Below, piece after piece: positions 24,519-33,342 of a stretch of 64,000 nt of DNA; the stretch's first letter is position 1, and every line of letters begins with the position of its first letter. The notes beneath the pieces are model-generated. The model saw nothing but the letters and a program-made list of their open reading frames with translations. It was not told where the DNA came from and ran no database searches. The position numbers and the translations under genes were made by a program. This stretch comes from Mycobacterium marseillense (GTDB taxonomy: Bacteria > Actinomycetota > Actinomycetes > Mycobacteriales > Mycobacteriaceae), in the NCBI RefSeq assembly GCF_010731675.1, contig NZ_AP022584.1, positions 2,666,001 through 2,730,000 on the forward strand, read 5' to 3'.

Positions 24519-25201
24519 CGCGGCTGCCCTGACTCGGCGGCGGGATCGAGCGCGGCGGTGAGCAGGTCGGCGGCGAGCTGCAGCGTCGCGGTGTGTTGGG
24601 CGCGGCCACCGGTGCGGTTCTTGATGTCCTCGACTTGGATGGTGCCGACCACGATGCCCCAGATGACATCCGCCAGCGGGACCACCGGCACGTCGCGAAT
24701 CAGTTCCTGTTGAACGGCGGTCCGAAGGATCGAGCGCGCCAGGGTGAAGTCCTTTCGGCCCTGGGTATCAAGCGCGGCAAGGGTGTTCGGGTCCAGCGTC
24801 TCGACCAGCCGTGTCTGGTGCAGCAGCTGGGTGAGCCGGAAGCGCTCGGGGTCGGTGCGGTACGGCGTGAGCACGGCGTCGAGGAATTGACCGATCAGCT
24901 GCTGGCAGCTGCCGATCTTCCCCGCCTCGAGGTCGCGCTGCAACGCCTGCAGCTGAGCGCCGATGTCGGCGAACACCGGGAGCATCAGCGTGAGCAGCAG
25001 TTCGTCCTTGGTGCGGAAGTAACCGTAGAGCGTCGGCTTGGTGATCTCGGCGCGCAGCGCCACTTCCTCCATCGTGGAACCCGCGAACCCGCGGGTGCTG
25101 AACGTCTCCCGAGCCGCCGCCAGGATGCTGTCCCGTCGCGCGTTGCGTTCGCGCTCGCGGCGACGCCGCGCCGCCACCGCCAGCTCATTCGCGTTGGGCA
25201 T
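24515..25201 (-). CDS. TetR family transcriptional regulator of the CoA-ligase operon
   Basis: A 228-residue TetR regulator; the DNA-binding domain (AARETFSTRGFAGSTMEEVALRAEITKPTLYGYFRTK region) covers residues 28-67. The start is ATG 25201 immediately over the CoA-ligase stop (TGATG), rather than GTG 25204. It sits in the middle of the operon with the ligase, SDR and hydratase, so it probably senses a CoA thioester of the pathway and represses the promoter at 26921-26950. Confidence 0.88.
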   Translation of the reverse strand: MPNANELAVAARRRRERERNARRDSILAAARETFSTRGFAGSTMEEVALRAEITKPTLYGYFRTKDELLLTLMLPVFADIGAQLQALQRDLEAGKIGSCQQLIGQFLDAVLTPYRTDPERFRLTQLLHQTRLVETLDPNTLAALDTQGRKDFTLARSILRTAVQQELIRDVPVVPLADVIWGIVVGTIQVEDIKNRTGGRAQHTATLQLAADLLTAALDPAAESGQPR

Positions 25202-26913
25202 CACTTCCCCGTCCGTCGTACCGGCAATTCACGTTTGAGAGTCTTCCCCATCGAGTTCTTCGGCAGCGCCGCAACGACCTCGACCCGGCGCGGCACCTTG
25301 ATCGCCGCCAGATGCGCGCGGCAGTGGGCGTCTACATCTGCCGGCGTGACGTCGCCGACGACAAACGCGACGGGAATTTCGCCGCGATAGGGATCGCTCT
25401 CGCCGACGACGGCGGCCTCGACGATCCGGGGATGCCGCAGCAATGTCGCTTCGATCTCCGCCGGAGAGACGTTGTAGCCCGAAATCACCAGGAGGTCCTT
25501 CTTGCGGTCGACGTAGTGCAGGGCGTCGGTGTGGTCGACGTAGCCGATGTCGCCGGTGCGCAACCAGCCATCGGCGCCGAAGCTCTCCTCGGTGTCCCGC
25601 GGCCGGCCGAGATAGCCCCGTGACACCTGTAGGCCGCGAAACTCGATGTCGCCGTGGGCCTCACGGGCGGCGACCCGCCCGTCGACGGTCACCCGGACCT
25701 CGCCGACGACCGGCACCCCGAGCGTATCGGGAGTCGGTTTGCCGGGCAGGGCGTTGAACGTGCCCATGCTGTTGAGCTCGCTCATCCCCCATCCGCCGTA
25801 CAGATCGAGTCCGGTCGTCTCCTTCCACCGCCGCGGCAGGTCGGCCGGGATGGGGGCGGCGCCCGCCGCGCAGATCCGCACGCCGCCAAGGTCGGCGCGC
25901 CCCACACCTCGCTGTAGCAGGGCCGCGTACAACGTGGGAGGCCCGAGGAGCACGTTGACCGCGTGCCGTCGCACGCACCCGAGAAAGTCGTCGGGTTCGA
26001 ACAACGGTCGCGGGATGACCGTGCCGCCGCGCACAAATGTCGGCAGCGAGTAGACGAAAAAACCGCCGGTGTGAAACAGCGGCAGGATGGACACGGCGAC
26101 CGGGGTTGCCACACCCGGCATCGCCACGGTGTGGGTGACAGCGTTGTGCATCAGGTTGTAATGCGTCTGCAGGACCCCTTTCGGGCGACCGGTGGTGCCC
26201 GCGGTGTAGACGATCTGGCCGATATCCGCACGCACGTCGTCGACCTTGTCGGGGTGCGGCCGCGGGCGGGTGTTCATCATGTGGGCGAAAAGCTCTAGCG
26301 CCGCGACGGTTTGAGCCTCGCCCGGCGAGGGCCACCATGCGTCCAGGCCGGGATAGGGGGCGAAGCCGGGATCGGCCAGATCGGTGATCGACACCGTGAA
26401 CACGGTTGGGCGCGCGGCAGCGACGGTCGCCTGCTCGACAACGGGCAGCAGCTTGTCGAGGCAGACGATGACGCGGGGCCGGGCGTCATCGAGCACGAAC
26501 CGAAGCTCGTCGGCGCGGTACATGACGTTGACGCCGCAATGCACGGCGCCGAGCCGCGCGAGGGCGAAGAAGACTATCCAGTGCATTGCCGAGGTGGGCA
26601 CCATCACGGCCACGACGTCGCCGCGGCCCACCCCCGTGCTCTGCAGGACGGCGGCCGCGCGACCGACGAAGTCATGCAGTTCGCCGTAGGTGATGGTGTG
26701 ACCGAGGTAGACGATCGCCGGCGCGTCGGGCCGTTGCTCGGCGTTTCGCCGCACGATGACGTCGACGGTCTCCTCCGGTACCGGCGGAAGCGGTTCGGCC
26801 CAGCCCGGGTCGAACATCACATAGGCGTCTTCGGTTCGATACCGCTCGGCCTCCTCGAGCCACTGGGCCGGGTAACCGAGTTCCGCGTAGAACTTGTGTG
26901 TTTCGACGTTCAT
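25201..26913 (-). CDS. AMP-binding acyl-CoA ligase
   Basis: ANL-family enzyme of 570 residues that activates a carboxylic acid with ATP and CoA. The P-loop is IVYTAGTTGRPKGVLQTH (about residue 210), the adenine-binding segment YGGWGMSELNSMG near 370 and the hinge/C-terminal motif DGWLRTGDIGYVDHTDALHYVDRKKDLLVISGYNVSPAEIE, with the catalytic Lys in the last 15 residues (PKNSMGKTLKRELP). The start is ATG 26913, seven bases downstream of a -10 element, so the transcript is probably leaderless. First gene of the operon. Confidence 0.9.
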   Translation of the reverse strand: MNVETHKFYAELGYPAQWLEEAERYRTEDAYVMFDPGWAEPLPPVPEETVDVIVRRNAEQRPDAPAIVYLGHTITYGELHDFVGRAAAVLQSTGVGRGDVVAVMVPTSAMHWIVFFALARLGAVHCGVNVMYRADELRFVLDDARPRVIVCLDKLLPVVEQATVAAARPTVFTVSITDLADPGFAPYPGLDAWWPSPGEAQTVAALELFAHMMNTRPRPHPDKVDDVRADIGQIVYTAGTTGRPKGVLQTHYNLMHNAVTHTVAMPGVATPVAVSILPLFHTGGFFVYSLPTFVRGGTVIPRPLFEPDDFLGCVRRHAVNVLLGPPTLYAALLQRGVGRADLGGVRICAAGAAPIPADLPRRWKETTGLDLYGGWGMSELNSMGTFNALPGKPTPDTLGVPVVGEVRVTVDGRVAAREAHGDIEFRGLQVSRGYLGRPRDTEESFGADGWLRTGDIGYVDHTDALHYVDRKKDLLVISGYNVSPAEIEATLLRHPRIVEAAVVGESDPYRGEIPVAFVVGDVTPADVDAHCRAHLAAIKVPRRVEVVAALPKNSMGKTLKRELPVRRTGK

Positions 26914-26920
26914 TTAACGG

Positions 26921-26950
26921 ATCGTAAAGTATTCGACTAATCGTCGGCAA
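26921..26950 (-). promoter_or_regulatory. Leaderless promoter of the CoA-ligase operon
   Basis: On the minus strand TTGCCG (26950-26945) and TACGAT (26926-26921) are 18 bases apart, and ATG 26913 starts seven bases after TACGAT. This is the expected geometry of a leaderless mycobacterial transcript. It is the natural target of the operon's TetR. Confidence 0.55.
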
Positions 26951-27045
26951 GGTGGGATGCAAATCGGGCCGGCCGGGGTTATGGAGAGTTAGGTCGGATC
27001 AAGCCGCGCCGCAACTACGAGGCAGAAAGTGACTCGGAACCGCCT

Positions 27046-27876
27046 ATGAGCAACGCACCAAGCTTTCACGGGCCGGATGACGGCAGCTACGTGCTGGGTC
27101 ATGTCGATCGCGAAGTCCGGCGGCTCCTGTTGCAGGGCAGGCTGTATGACGACTACACCACCTATGTCTTCGAACAGGCGGGTCTGCAACCCGGGATGCG
27201 GGTGCTCGACATCGGTTGCGGCCCCGGCGATGTGTCGTTCATCGCGTCACGTCTGGTGGGGCCGATGGGTCGGGTGCTCGGCGTGGATGCCTCCGCGGCG
27301 GTCATCGAGTTCGCCCGCGCCCGTGCCGTCGAGCACGGTAGCGACAATGTCCGCTTCGAGCCGATCGCGATCGACGACATCGCGCTCGACGAACCCGTCG
27401 ACGCCGTGATCGGCCGGATGATCCTGATGTATCTGCCCGACCCAGTCGAATCGCTGCGCCGGCTCGCCGCAATGGTGCGCCCGGGCGGCGTCGTCGCGTT
27501 CTGCGAAATGAACTCCACGGTGGCGGGCAGCCTGCCCGACTTGCCGCTGTGGCGTGCGCTGGTAGACGCTGTCGCCCAGGCGTTTCGGAGCGCAGGCTGT
27601 GACACAACCTTCGGCATCAAGCTGGATGCGGCGTTTCGCCGTGCCGGCCTGGGGGCGCCCCGGGTACGGCTGGGCGGGGTGGGCGGCGACGCGGACGTCG
27701 CGATTCAGCTGGCCGAGACGTGGCGTTCGATGTTGCCGGTGGCCGAACGCGCGGGTCTGGTCTCGGAGGAGCTGGCCGATCTGGACACGCTTGCGCAGCG
27801 GCTGCTGGACCAGGCCGCCGCCGCGGAAGCCATCACGATCACGCCGACGCTGATCGGCGCCTGGGCGCGGGTATAG
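27046..27876 (+). CDS. Class I SAM-dependent methyltransferase, paralogue of the gene at 36660-37493
   Basis: A 276-residue methyltransferase. It begins with SYVLGHVDREVRRLLLQGRL, then motif I (VLDIGCGPGDVSFIASRL, about residue 47), an acidic ribose-binding loop (VLGVDASAAVIEFAR) and MVRPGGVVAFCE. A closely similar protein lies at 36660-37493; long blocks match, including PGMRVLD and AAMVRPGG. The substrate, probably a small molecule, is not visible. It faces the flavoprotein gene across a strong hairpin at 27881-27921. Confidence 0.87.
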   Translation: MSNAPSFHGPDDGSYVLGHVDREVRRLLLQGRLYDDYTTYVFEQAGLQPGMRVLDIGCGPGDVSFIASRLVGPMGRVLGVDASAAVIEFARARAVEHGSDNVRFEPIAIDDIALDEPVDAVIGRMILMYLPDPVESLRRLAAMVRPGGVVAFCEMNSTVAGSLPDLPLWRALVDAVAQAFRSAGCDTTFGIKLDAAFRRAGLGAPRVRLGGVGGDADVAIQLAETWRSMLPVAERAGLVSEELADLDTLAQRLLDQAAAAEAITITPTLIGAWARV

Positions 27877-27880
27877 GTGA

Positions 27881-27921
27881 ACGGTGGCGTGCGGGCGATC
27901 TCGGCCAACGCACGCCACCGT
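27881..27921. terminator. Bidirectional hairpin terminator
   Basis: ACGGTGGCGTGCG (27881-27893) and CGCACGCCACCGT (27909-27921) form a perfect 13-base-pair stem with a 15-base loop, between the convergent methyltransferase (ends 27876) and flavoprotein (ends 27926) genes. Confidence 0.7.
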
Positions 27922-27925
27922 CGGA

Positions 27926-29137
27926 TCACGCCGTGGGCGCGGCTTGCCGGACGACCTGCGGCGCCCTGGCATCCCGGTCCCCGGTTGGCCAGCGAAAGGC
28001 GCCGGGCTTGCGAGCTTCCTTGGTGATCACCGTGACGGTGCTGCGGCAGACGAATTCCTTCACCGACGCCGCCAGCTTGCCCACCAAATAGATTCGTCGG
28101 GGCGTGTCGTCGCGATACGACAACTGGATGGTCCCGTGCCGGCGCCCGATGCTGATGTTCTGTCCCACGAACGCCTGGTCGACGACACCGGGCTGTTTGC
28201 CCTCGATGCGGTCGAGCACCGTATTCGCCGCCTTGGCGCCCAGCGGGAGCGCTGCCTGACAACCCATGCGCAGCGGTTGATTGCTCGGCGCCGCAGCGTC
28301 TCCCGCCGCGACGATGCGCGGATCGTCGATGCTGGTGAGGGTTTCGTCCGTGACCAGGCGGCCCAGTTCGTCGGTACTCAGTCCGCTGCGGGCGGCGAGC
28401 TCCGGTACCCCGAACCCGGCGGTCCACACCGTCAGCGCGCTGGGCAACTCACGCCCGTCGGTCAAGCGCACGTAGCCGGCGTCCAATTCCGCGACGACGG
28501 CGTCGTCGAGCACCTCGACACCAAGACGCGTGAGTTGACGCCGTACGGAACGGCGCGCCTTCTCCCCAATGGATGGGGCCAAGACCTTCCCACACACCAG
28601 CGTCACGTGGACGGTGGGACGTTGTTCGGCGAGTTCGGAGGCCGCCTCTATCCCCGTCAATCCGCCACCGACGACGCAGATCGAAGCGTCCGCCGGCAAG
28701 TCGGCCAGGACCGCGCGCACCCGCTCAGCCTGTTCGAGTTCGGCGATGGGATAGGCGAATTCACGCGCGCCAGGCACCGAGGACGGTACCGCGCCGGTGC
28801 TGCCAACGGCATAGATCAGGTAGTCGTAGGGCAGCGTTTCGCCCGACGTCAACTCCACGCTGCGGCGGCTGACGTCGATGCGCTCCACCGTGCCGACGAC
28901 CAATCGCACGGTCTTGCCCAGCATGGCCGCCAGATCCCTGGTGGCCTCGCCACTGCCGGCGACCATCTCATGCAGTCGGATGCGCTCGACGAAGATCGGC
29001 CGGGCGTTGACGACCGTGATGTCGACGTCGGGGCGCTGTTGCAACCGGTTGGCGGCCAAGGCGCCGGAATAGCCGCCGCCGATCACGACCACCCGGTGCT
29101 TGCGGAACGAAAGTGGTTGCGTGGTTTTCCTTCTCAT
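27926..29137 (-). CDS. NDH-2-like FAD/NAD(P)-dependent oxidoreductase
   Basis: A 403-residue two-dinucleotide-domain flavoprotein resembling type II NADH dehydrogenases. The FAD motif VVVIGGGYSGALAANRL is at about residue 12, the NAD motif ICVVGGGLTGIEAASELA near 150 and the FAD-ribityl motif RIVAAGDAAA near 270. No membrane anchor is evident; the C-terminus is basic. The start ATG 29137 is preceded by AGGAGG seven bases away. It is divergent from the sigma-factor gene at 29402, with a shared 264-base control region, so it may be a sigma target. Confidence 0.87.
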   Translation of the reverse strand: MRRKTTQPLSFRKHRVVVIGGGYSGALAANRLQQRPDVDITVVNARPIFVERIRLHEMVAGSGEATRDLAAMLGKTVRLVVGTVERIDVSRRSVELTSGETLPYDYLIYAVGSTGAVPSSVPGAREFAYPIAELEQAERVRAVLADLPADASICVVGGGLTGIEAASELAEQRPTVHVTLVCGKVLAPSIGEKARRSVRRQLTRLGVEVLDDAVVAELDAGYVRLTDGRELPSALTVWTAGFGVPELAARSGLSTDELGRLVTDETLTSIDDPRIVAAGDAAAPSNQPLRMGCQAALPLGAKAANTVLDRIEGKQPGVVDQAFVGQNISIGRRHGTIQLSYRDDTPRRIYLVGKLAASVKEFVCRSTVTVITKEARKPGAFRWPTGDRDARAPQVVRQAAPTA

Positions 29138-29291
29138 GACCGAACCTCCTCATGCGGTTTCCTGTGGGTATCTATGCCTTAGGACACCGCCGGTCGGCTC
29201 GTTGTGACACCATAGGCCGGGGTGTGTCCCGTTTCACTGCAGTCCGTCGACCGAGGGAACACCGGGCGAGCGACGTTTATTACGCCAATAC

Positions 29292-29312
29292 TTCATCTAT
29301 TTGACAGATGAA
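29292..29312. promoter_or_regulatory. Palindrome before the ECF sigma gene
   Basis: TTCATCT (29292-29298) and AGATGAA (29306-29312) are inverted repeats seven bases apart. A consensus -35, TTGACA at 29301-29306, overlaps the right arm, though no convincing -10 follows. It lies in the gap between the flavoprotein and sigma genes. Confidence 0.4.
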
Positions 29313-29401
29313 ACAGATCGTAAGTGTTCATTGGACAAGATGACCGGGGCGGGGTGTGATGGAAAGACCTGGCCACACCCGACTACCACGAGGTGACGAA
29401 C

Positions 29402-30019
29402 ATGCCGTCCTCCGCAACGCATTCGAACCCCCGGGGCGTCGACGATCTCGTCGCCCGGTTCGAGCAGGAGGCCCTGCCGTGGCTCGACCAGCTGTATCGC
29501 GCGGCCCGCAGGTACACCCGGACGCACACGGACGCGGAAGATCTCGTTCAGGAAACCCTGCTCAGGGCCTACGTGGGCTTTCGATCCTTCAAAGAAGGCA
29601 CCAACATTCGCGCATGGCTGTTCACGATCATGAACAACGCCTGGATCAACAACCACCGCACCGCCACGCGACGCCCGAATGAGTGGTTGTCCGGGGAAAT
29701 CGGCGATGTCTCGGTCTCCGTCCGGACACCGCACTGGCGGTCCGGGCAATTGTCGGCTGAATGCGAAGCTCTCGAACTGCTCGGTGACGACGAGGTTCGC
29801 GACGCGCTACAGAAACTTCCCGAGGGTCAGCGAATGGCTCTGTACTACGCCGACGTTGAAGGCCTGCGGTACAAGGAGATCGCCGCCGTGCTCGAGATGC
29901 CGCTGGGGTCGGTCATGTCTCGCATCCATCGGGGGCGGCGGAACTTGCGGACGTTGCTGGCGGACTATGCGATTCAGCGCGGATACCTCCGCGCACCGGA
30001 CGCTGTGATCGCCGCATAA
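29402..30019 (+). CDS. ECF RNA polymerase sigma factor, SigH-like
   Basis: A 205-residue ECF sigma factor. Region 2 (ARRYTRTHTDAEDLVQETLLRAYVGFRSF then GTNIRAWLFTIMNNAWINNHR) closely resembles SigH, and region 4 (QRMALYYADVEGLRYKEIAAVLEMPLGSVMSRIHRGRRNLR) is intact. The start is ATG 29402, eight bases after GAGG; GTG 29393 is the alternative. No anti-sigma factor with the HCCC zinc motif is encoded next to it, unlike sigH-rshA. Neighbours are a flavoprotein and a hemerythrin-like protein, which suggests a redox or nitrosative stress role. Confidence 0.9.
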   Translation: MPSSATHSNPRGVDDLVARFEQEALPWLDQLYRAARRYTRTHTDAEDLVQETLLRAYVGFRSFKEGTNIRAWLFTIMNNAWINNHRTATRRPNEWLSGEIGDVSVSVRTPHWRSGQLSAECEALELLGDDEVRDALQKLPEGQRMALYYADVEGLRYKEIAAVLEMPLGSVMSRIHRGRRNLRTLLADYAIQRGYLRAPDAVIAA

Positions 30020-30037
30020 GGTTCCCGCAGCGCCTGG

Positions 30038-30706
30038 CTACCTTGTGCGTTCAAGGCGAGTGCGATAGCTGGCCGCAACTCGTCGTACGCACAGCCGCAC
30101 CAGCAACCTTTTCTGCGGTGGCATGCCGGCGAGGAAGCGTCGTCGCTCGTCCGTGGTGCATGCCTCGAGAACCGTGCCGACGAAGGCGATGCCGAACCAT
30201 ATGTTACGGCCGCTGAGGAAGGCGGCGCCACGCTCCGTGACCGCGCGCCATTCGGCGTCGGTAAGGTTCTCGTTGATCAGCGGGACGACCCGGTCCTCTT
30301 CGGCCCCGAGGTGATCGCTGACCGACTCACGAAGCGCCGTGATCTCGGAAATCAATGTCTCCGCCGCCTGCGATTGGGCCACAGGCGAATCGAGTGCAGT
30401 CATCCACTCGGCCAGCCGTAGTTCGACACTGCTCACTAACTTCGCTATGAGCGAGTGCTCGGTCCCCATGCGATGGATGTCTTCTGAGCGCAGCGGTACC
30501 CGGGCATGCAGCGTCGGCCACAGCAGTTCGTCTTCGGCGACGTGGTGGTGATGCAACGCCGCCAGAACGTTGGTGATGTGGCCTGCTACAACCTTCATGC
30601 GCCGACGCTGCCACGGCCGCACCGAACTTATCAGCTGTGGTGCGAGGTTGAGCTGGTCGCGGAAAACGCGGTGTACCAAGGCCATCTCGAACGCATCGGT
30701 AGGCAT
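30038..30706 (-). CDS. Hemerythrin-like HHE domain protein
   Basis: A 222-residue HHE four-helix protein with H-x-x-x-E pairs in LAALHHHHVAEDELLWP and VSDHLGAEEDRVVPL and further His in MALVHRVFRDQ and MGTEHSLIAKL, enough for a diiron site. Paralogous to the protein at 22141-22848. It lies four bases after a 32-codon reading frame (30710-30808) with a strong ribosome site and is convergent with the ECF sigma gene, so both may belong to one stress locus. Confidence 0.85.
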   Translation of the reverse strand: MPTDAFEMALVHRVFRDQLNLAPQLISSVRPWQRRRMKVVAGHITNVLAALHHHHVAEDELLWPTLHARVPLRSEDIHRMGTEHSLIAKLVSSVELRLAEWMTALDSPVAQSQAAETLISEITALRESVSDHLGAEEDRVVPLINENLTDAEWRAVTERGAAFLSGRNIWFGIAFVGTVLEACTTDERRRFLAGMPPQKRLLVRLCVRRVAASYRTRLERTR

Positions 30707-30709
30707 TCC

Positions 30710-30808
30710 CTACTCCCCTCGGCCCCGCCCCGGCGGCCAGGCACGCCATCGGCACAATGATCCGTCCGCGATCTCGTCGAACGCCTTCTGGTGAACAAAG
30801 CCGCGCAT
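30710..30808 (-). CDS. Short reading frame, possible leader peptide of the hemerythrin gene
   Basis: Thirty-two codons, MRGFVHQKAFDEIADGSLC at the start, with AAGGAG six bases before the ATG at 30808, a better ribosome site than the hemerythrin gene itself has. Its stop (30710-30712) lies three bases before the hemerythrin ATG, and GGGGAG within its last codons can serve as the next ribosome site. It could couple translation or be a small protein. There is no known family. Confidence 0.4.
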   Translation of the reverse strand: MRGFVHQKAFDEIADGSLCRWRAWPPGRGRGE

Positions 30809-30967
30809 GCGATTCTCCTTGCGGTTGGGGCAATGGTCTCCCCCGTGACGGACACAGAAATGACCCACCTGGGGATTGTGATCTCTAATAGCATTGCCAT
30901 GAAACATGTTTGGGCGGCATAAATGGTTCGGTACCGTGCAATCCGTGCCGCCGGCAGTTGAGCTTCA

Positions 30968-32596
30968 TCACGTGTCTGCCAGCCCGTGCTCGGCCTTGAT
31001 CGCATTGGCCGCGCGCTCGCCGATGACCACGCAGGGCGCCATCGTATTTGCGCTCGTGATTCTGGGCATAACGGAGCCATCGGCGACGCGTAGGTTTTCG
31101 ATTCCGTACACCTTGAGCCTGCCGTCGACGACAGCGAGCGGATCGGTTCCCATCTTCGCGGTGCCGACGAGGTGCCAGTAAGTGAGCGCCGCATCACGCA
31201 GATACCTCACGAGGTCTTCACCGCCGAGATCCCCGGGCATGACCTCACCGTTGAAATACGTTCGCAGCAGCGGGGAGTTACCGACTTCGCGCATGCTTTC
31301 GACGCACTCGAGGGCCAGGCGCACATCGTCTGGATGCGACAAGCCGTTGTGTACCAGCCGGACGGGACCATCCGGATCGGGACTGATCAGCTCGATCCAG
31401 CCGCGGCTTTTGGGGTGGGTGAGTGCGCCCAGCATCGTCCAGCCGTTCTCGGGAAGACCGAATCGCGCGCCGTTTTCCGGGGTGGTCAACAGGAGCGCCC
31501 CTTGGCAGGCGAACAACTGGGGCTGGTCCGAGGCCGTATTGCCGGGCCAGTACATCACCGCGTCCCCTGGCTGTTCGGCGGGGGAACTGGACGGGATTGC
31601 CCAGATGCACGAGAAGCCAAGGTGGTCTTGCAAGTTTCGGCCGACGCCGGGTAGGTGCTGATGCACAGGTATACCCAGGGGGCGCAACCTGTCTTGGTCG
31701 CCCACACCAGACAACATGAGCGCTTTGGGGGTATGGACGGCACCCATTGACAGCACGACCTCTGTGCCACACCGAAATCGCCTTATCTCACCGCGACAAC
31801 AGACTTCGACACCGGTCGCCTGGCCGCGATCAATGATGACCCGGCGCACCAACGTGTTTGCCAGCACGGTCAGATTCGGCCTGTCCATGTAGGGATACGT
31901 GTAGGAGCGGAAGACCGATTGGCGCTTGCCGTCGCGGGCGCTGATGTCGAAGATGGCCGCCCCGCCCTTGCCCTCCATCATCTTGCCGTTCGGATGGTCA
32001 AAGACCGCGATGCCGAGGCAGCTGGCGGCTTCCAGCACGACGGGGCTAGCGGGGTGGGGATTTTGCTTGGGCTGCACAAAGATAAGCCCGCCGCTGCCCC
32101 GATATTCGTCGTCGGGGGCGCCGTGCCAATCCTCGATACGGCGATAGACATCGAGAACCGACGTGTAGCTCCACGCCTTGTCCCCCGATTCGGTGGCGAA
32201 AAAGTCCCAGTCTGCCTTGTGGCCGCGGGCCCAGGCCATCAGGTTGATGCTCGAGCCCCCTCCGAGAACCTTTCCCATCGACAGTGGTAGTGCCCGGCCG
32301 TTCAGGTGTTCGTTAGGCTCGCCCACGAAAGCCCAATCCGTCGCGCCGCCAAGGTTCGTATGCCACAGACGTGACTCGGTGACACTAGGGATGTCGTCGG
32401 TGCCGCCGGCCTCCAGCAACAGGACGCTGGCCGCTGAGTCCTCAGCCAGTCGGCGGGCAACCACGCAACCTGACGAGCCCGCGCCACAGACGATGAAGTC
32501 GTAATCCTGTTTCAAGCCGGCGGAGAGGCGCTCCTGGTTCGCGCGTACGCGCCAATCCAGTTTGTTGTCCACGCCCTGTCGCGAATCAGTCGACAT
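30968..32596 (-). CDS. GMC family FAD oxidoreductase
   Basis: A 542-residue glucose-methanol-choline oxidoreductase. The Rossmann FAD motif is DYDFIVCGAGSSGCVVARRLAED (near residue 33), with GKVLGGGSSINLMAWARGHKADWD and the C-terminal active site HLVGTAKMG and DGSVMPRITSANTMAPCVVIGE carrying the His and Asn pair. The start is ATG 32596 rather than an upstream in-frame start, as it follows GAGGG. Last gene of the four-gene operon crp, nitronate monooxygenase, SDR, GMC. Probably oxidises a primary alcohol; substrate unknown. Confidence 0.88.
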   Translation of the reverse strand: MSTDSRQGVDNKLDWRVRANQERLSAGLKQDYDFIVCGAGSSGCVVARRLAEDSAASVLLLEAGGTDDIPSVTESRLWHTNLGGATDWAFVGEPNEHLNGRALPLSMGKVLGGGSSINLMAWARGHKADWDFFATESGDKAWSYTSVLDVYRRIEDWHGAPDDEYRGSGGLIFVQPKQNPHPASPVVLEAASCLGIAVFDHPNGKMMEGKGGAAIFDISARDGKRQSVFRSYTYPYMDRPNLTVLANTLVRRVIIDRGQATGVEVCCRGEIRRFRCGTEVVLSMGAVHTPKALMLSGVGDQDRLRPLGIPVHQHLPGVGRNLQDHLGFSCIWAIPSSSPAEQPGDAVMYWPGNTASDQPQLFACQGALLLTTPENGARFGLPENGWTMLGALTHPKSRGWIELISPDPDGPVRLVHNGLSHPDDVRLALECVESMREVGNSPLLRTYFNGEVMPGDLGGEDLVRYLRDAALTYWHLVGTAKMGTDPLAVVDGRLKVYGIENLRVADGSVMPRITSANTMAPCVVIGERAANAIKAEHGLADT

Positions 32597-32612
32597 CGTT
32601 ACCCTCGGACCC

Positions 32613-33338
32613 CTAGTGGCCCGCGCTTTGTCCGCCGTCGATGTGGAGGATTTCGCCCGTGACGAAGGGCGCCGTTTCCAGGTAGAGCGCCCCATGCACG
32701 ACGTCGGCGACGGCCCCTATCCGGTTCTGGGGATGCGCTCCGGCATAGGCCGCGCGGGCGTCCACACCCAAGTGCATCGGCGTATCGATGACTCCGGGAG
32801 ATATTGCGTTGACCCGAATTCCGTTGCGCGCATATTCGATCGCCAGTGATTTGGTCGCGGCCGCCAAGCCGCCTTTGGTAAGCGCCGCCAATACCGACGG
32901 CACGGCAGATTGCGGTTGGTCCACGAGAGCGGTCGTGATGTTGATGATGTGACCGCCGTGGCCCTGCGCGAGCATTCGAGCGATGACGCGCTGAGTGACG
33001 TGAAAGAAGCCGAGCACGTTGACCGAGGTCACCCGCGCATAGTCCTGGGGCGTGTACTGAATGAAGGGCTTGGGAACGAAGACCCCGGCGTTGTTGACCA
33101 GGGTGTCGATTCGGCCATAACGCGCCATCGCCTCGAGAACGAGACGATCTGCGGTGTCGGGATCAGCGACATCGCCTGCCACGGTGACGACTTCGGGATG
33201 GGGCGAATCGGATATGGCACGCGAGTTGGCGATGACCCCGTAGCCGCGTTTACGATATGCGTCGACCAAACCCGCACCGATCCCCCGCGAGGCGCCGGTG
33301 ATGATCGCAACTTTGCCGCGGCCGCGTTCGATGGTCAT
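32613..33338 (-). CDS. SDR family protein lacking the catalytic Tyr
   Basis: A 241-residue short-chain dehydrogenase-type protein with a normal cofactor motif (TGASRGIGAG) and VNNAGVFV. The usual YxxxK catalytic pair is altered: at the matching position the sequence reads VPSVLAALTKGG, with Ala where Tyr should be, though Lys is kept and NITTALV provides the Ser/Thr segment. It may bind the cofactor without the standard catalysis, or use another residue. It sits between the nitronate monooxygenase (four-base gap) and GMC genes. Confidence 0.82.
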   Translation of the reverse strand: MTIERGRGKVAIITGASRGIGAGLVDAYRKRGYGVIANSRAISDSPHPEVVTVAGDVADPDTADRLVLEAMARYGRIDTLVNNAGVFVPKPFIQYTPQDYARVTSVNVLGFFHVTQRVIARMLAQGHGGHIINITTALVDQPQSAVPSVLAALTKGGLAAATKSLAIEYARNGIRVNAISPGVIDTPMHLGVDARAAYAGAHPQNRIGAVADVVHGALYLETAPFVTGEILHIDGGQSAGH

Positions 33339-33342
33339 CGGT

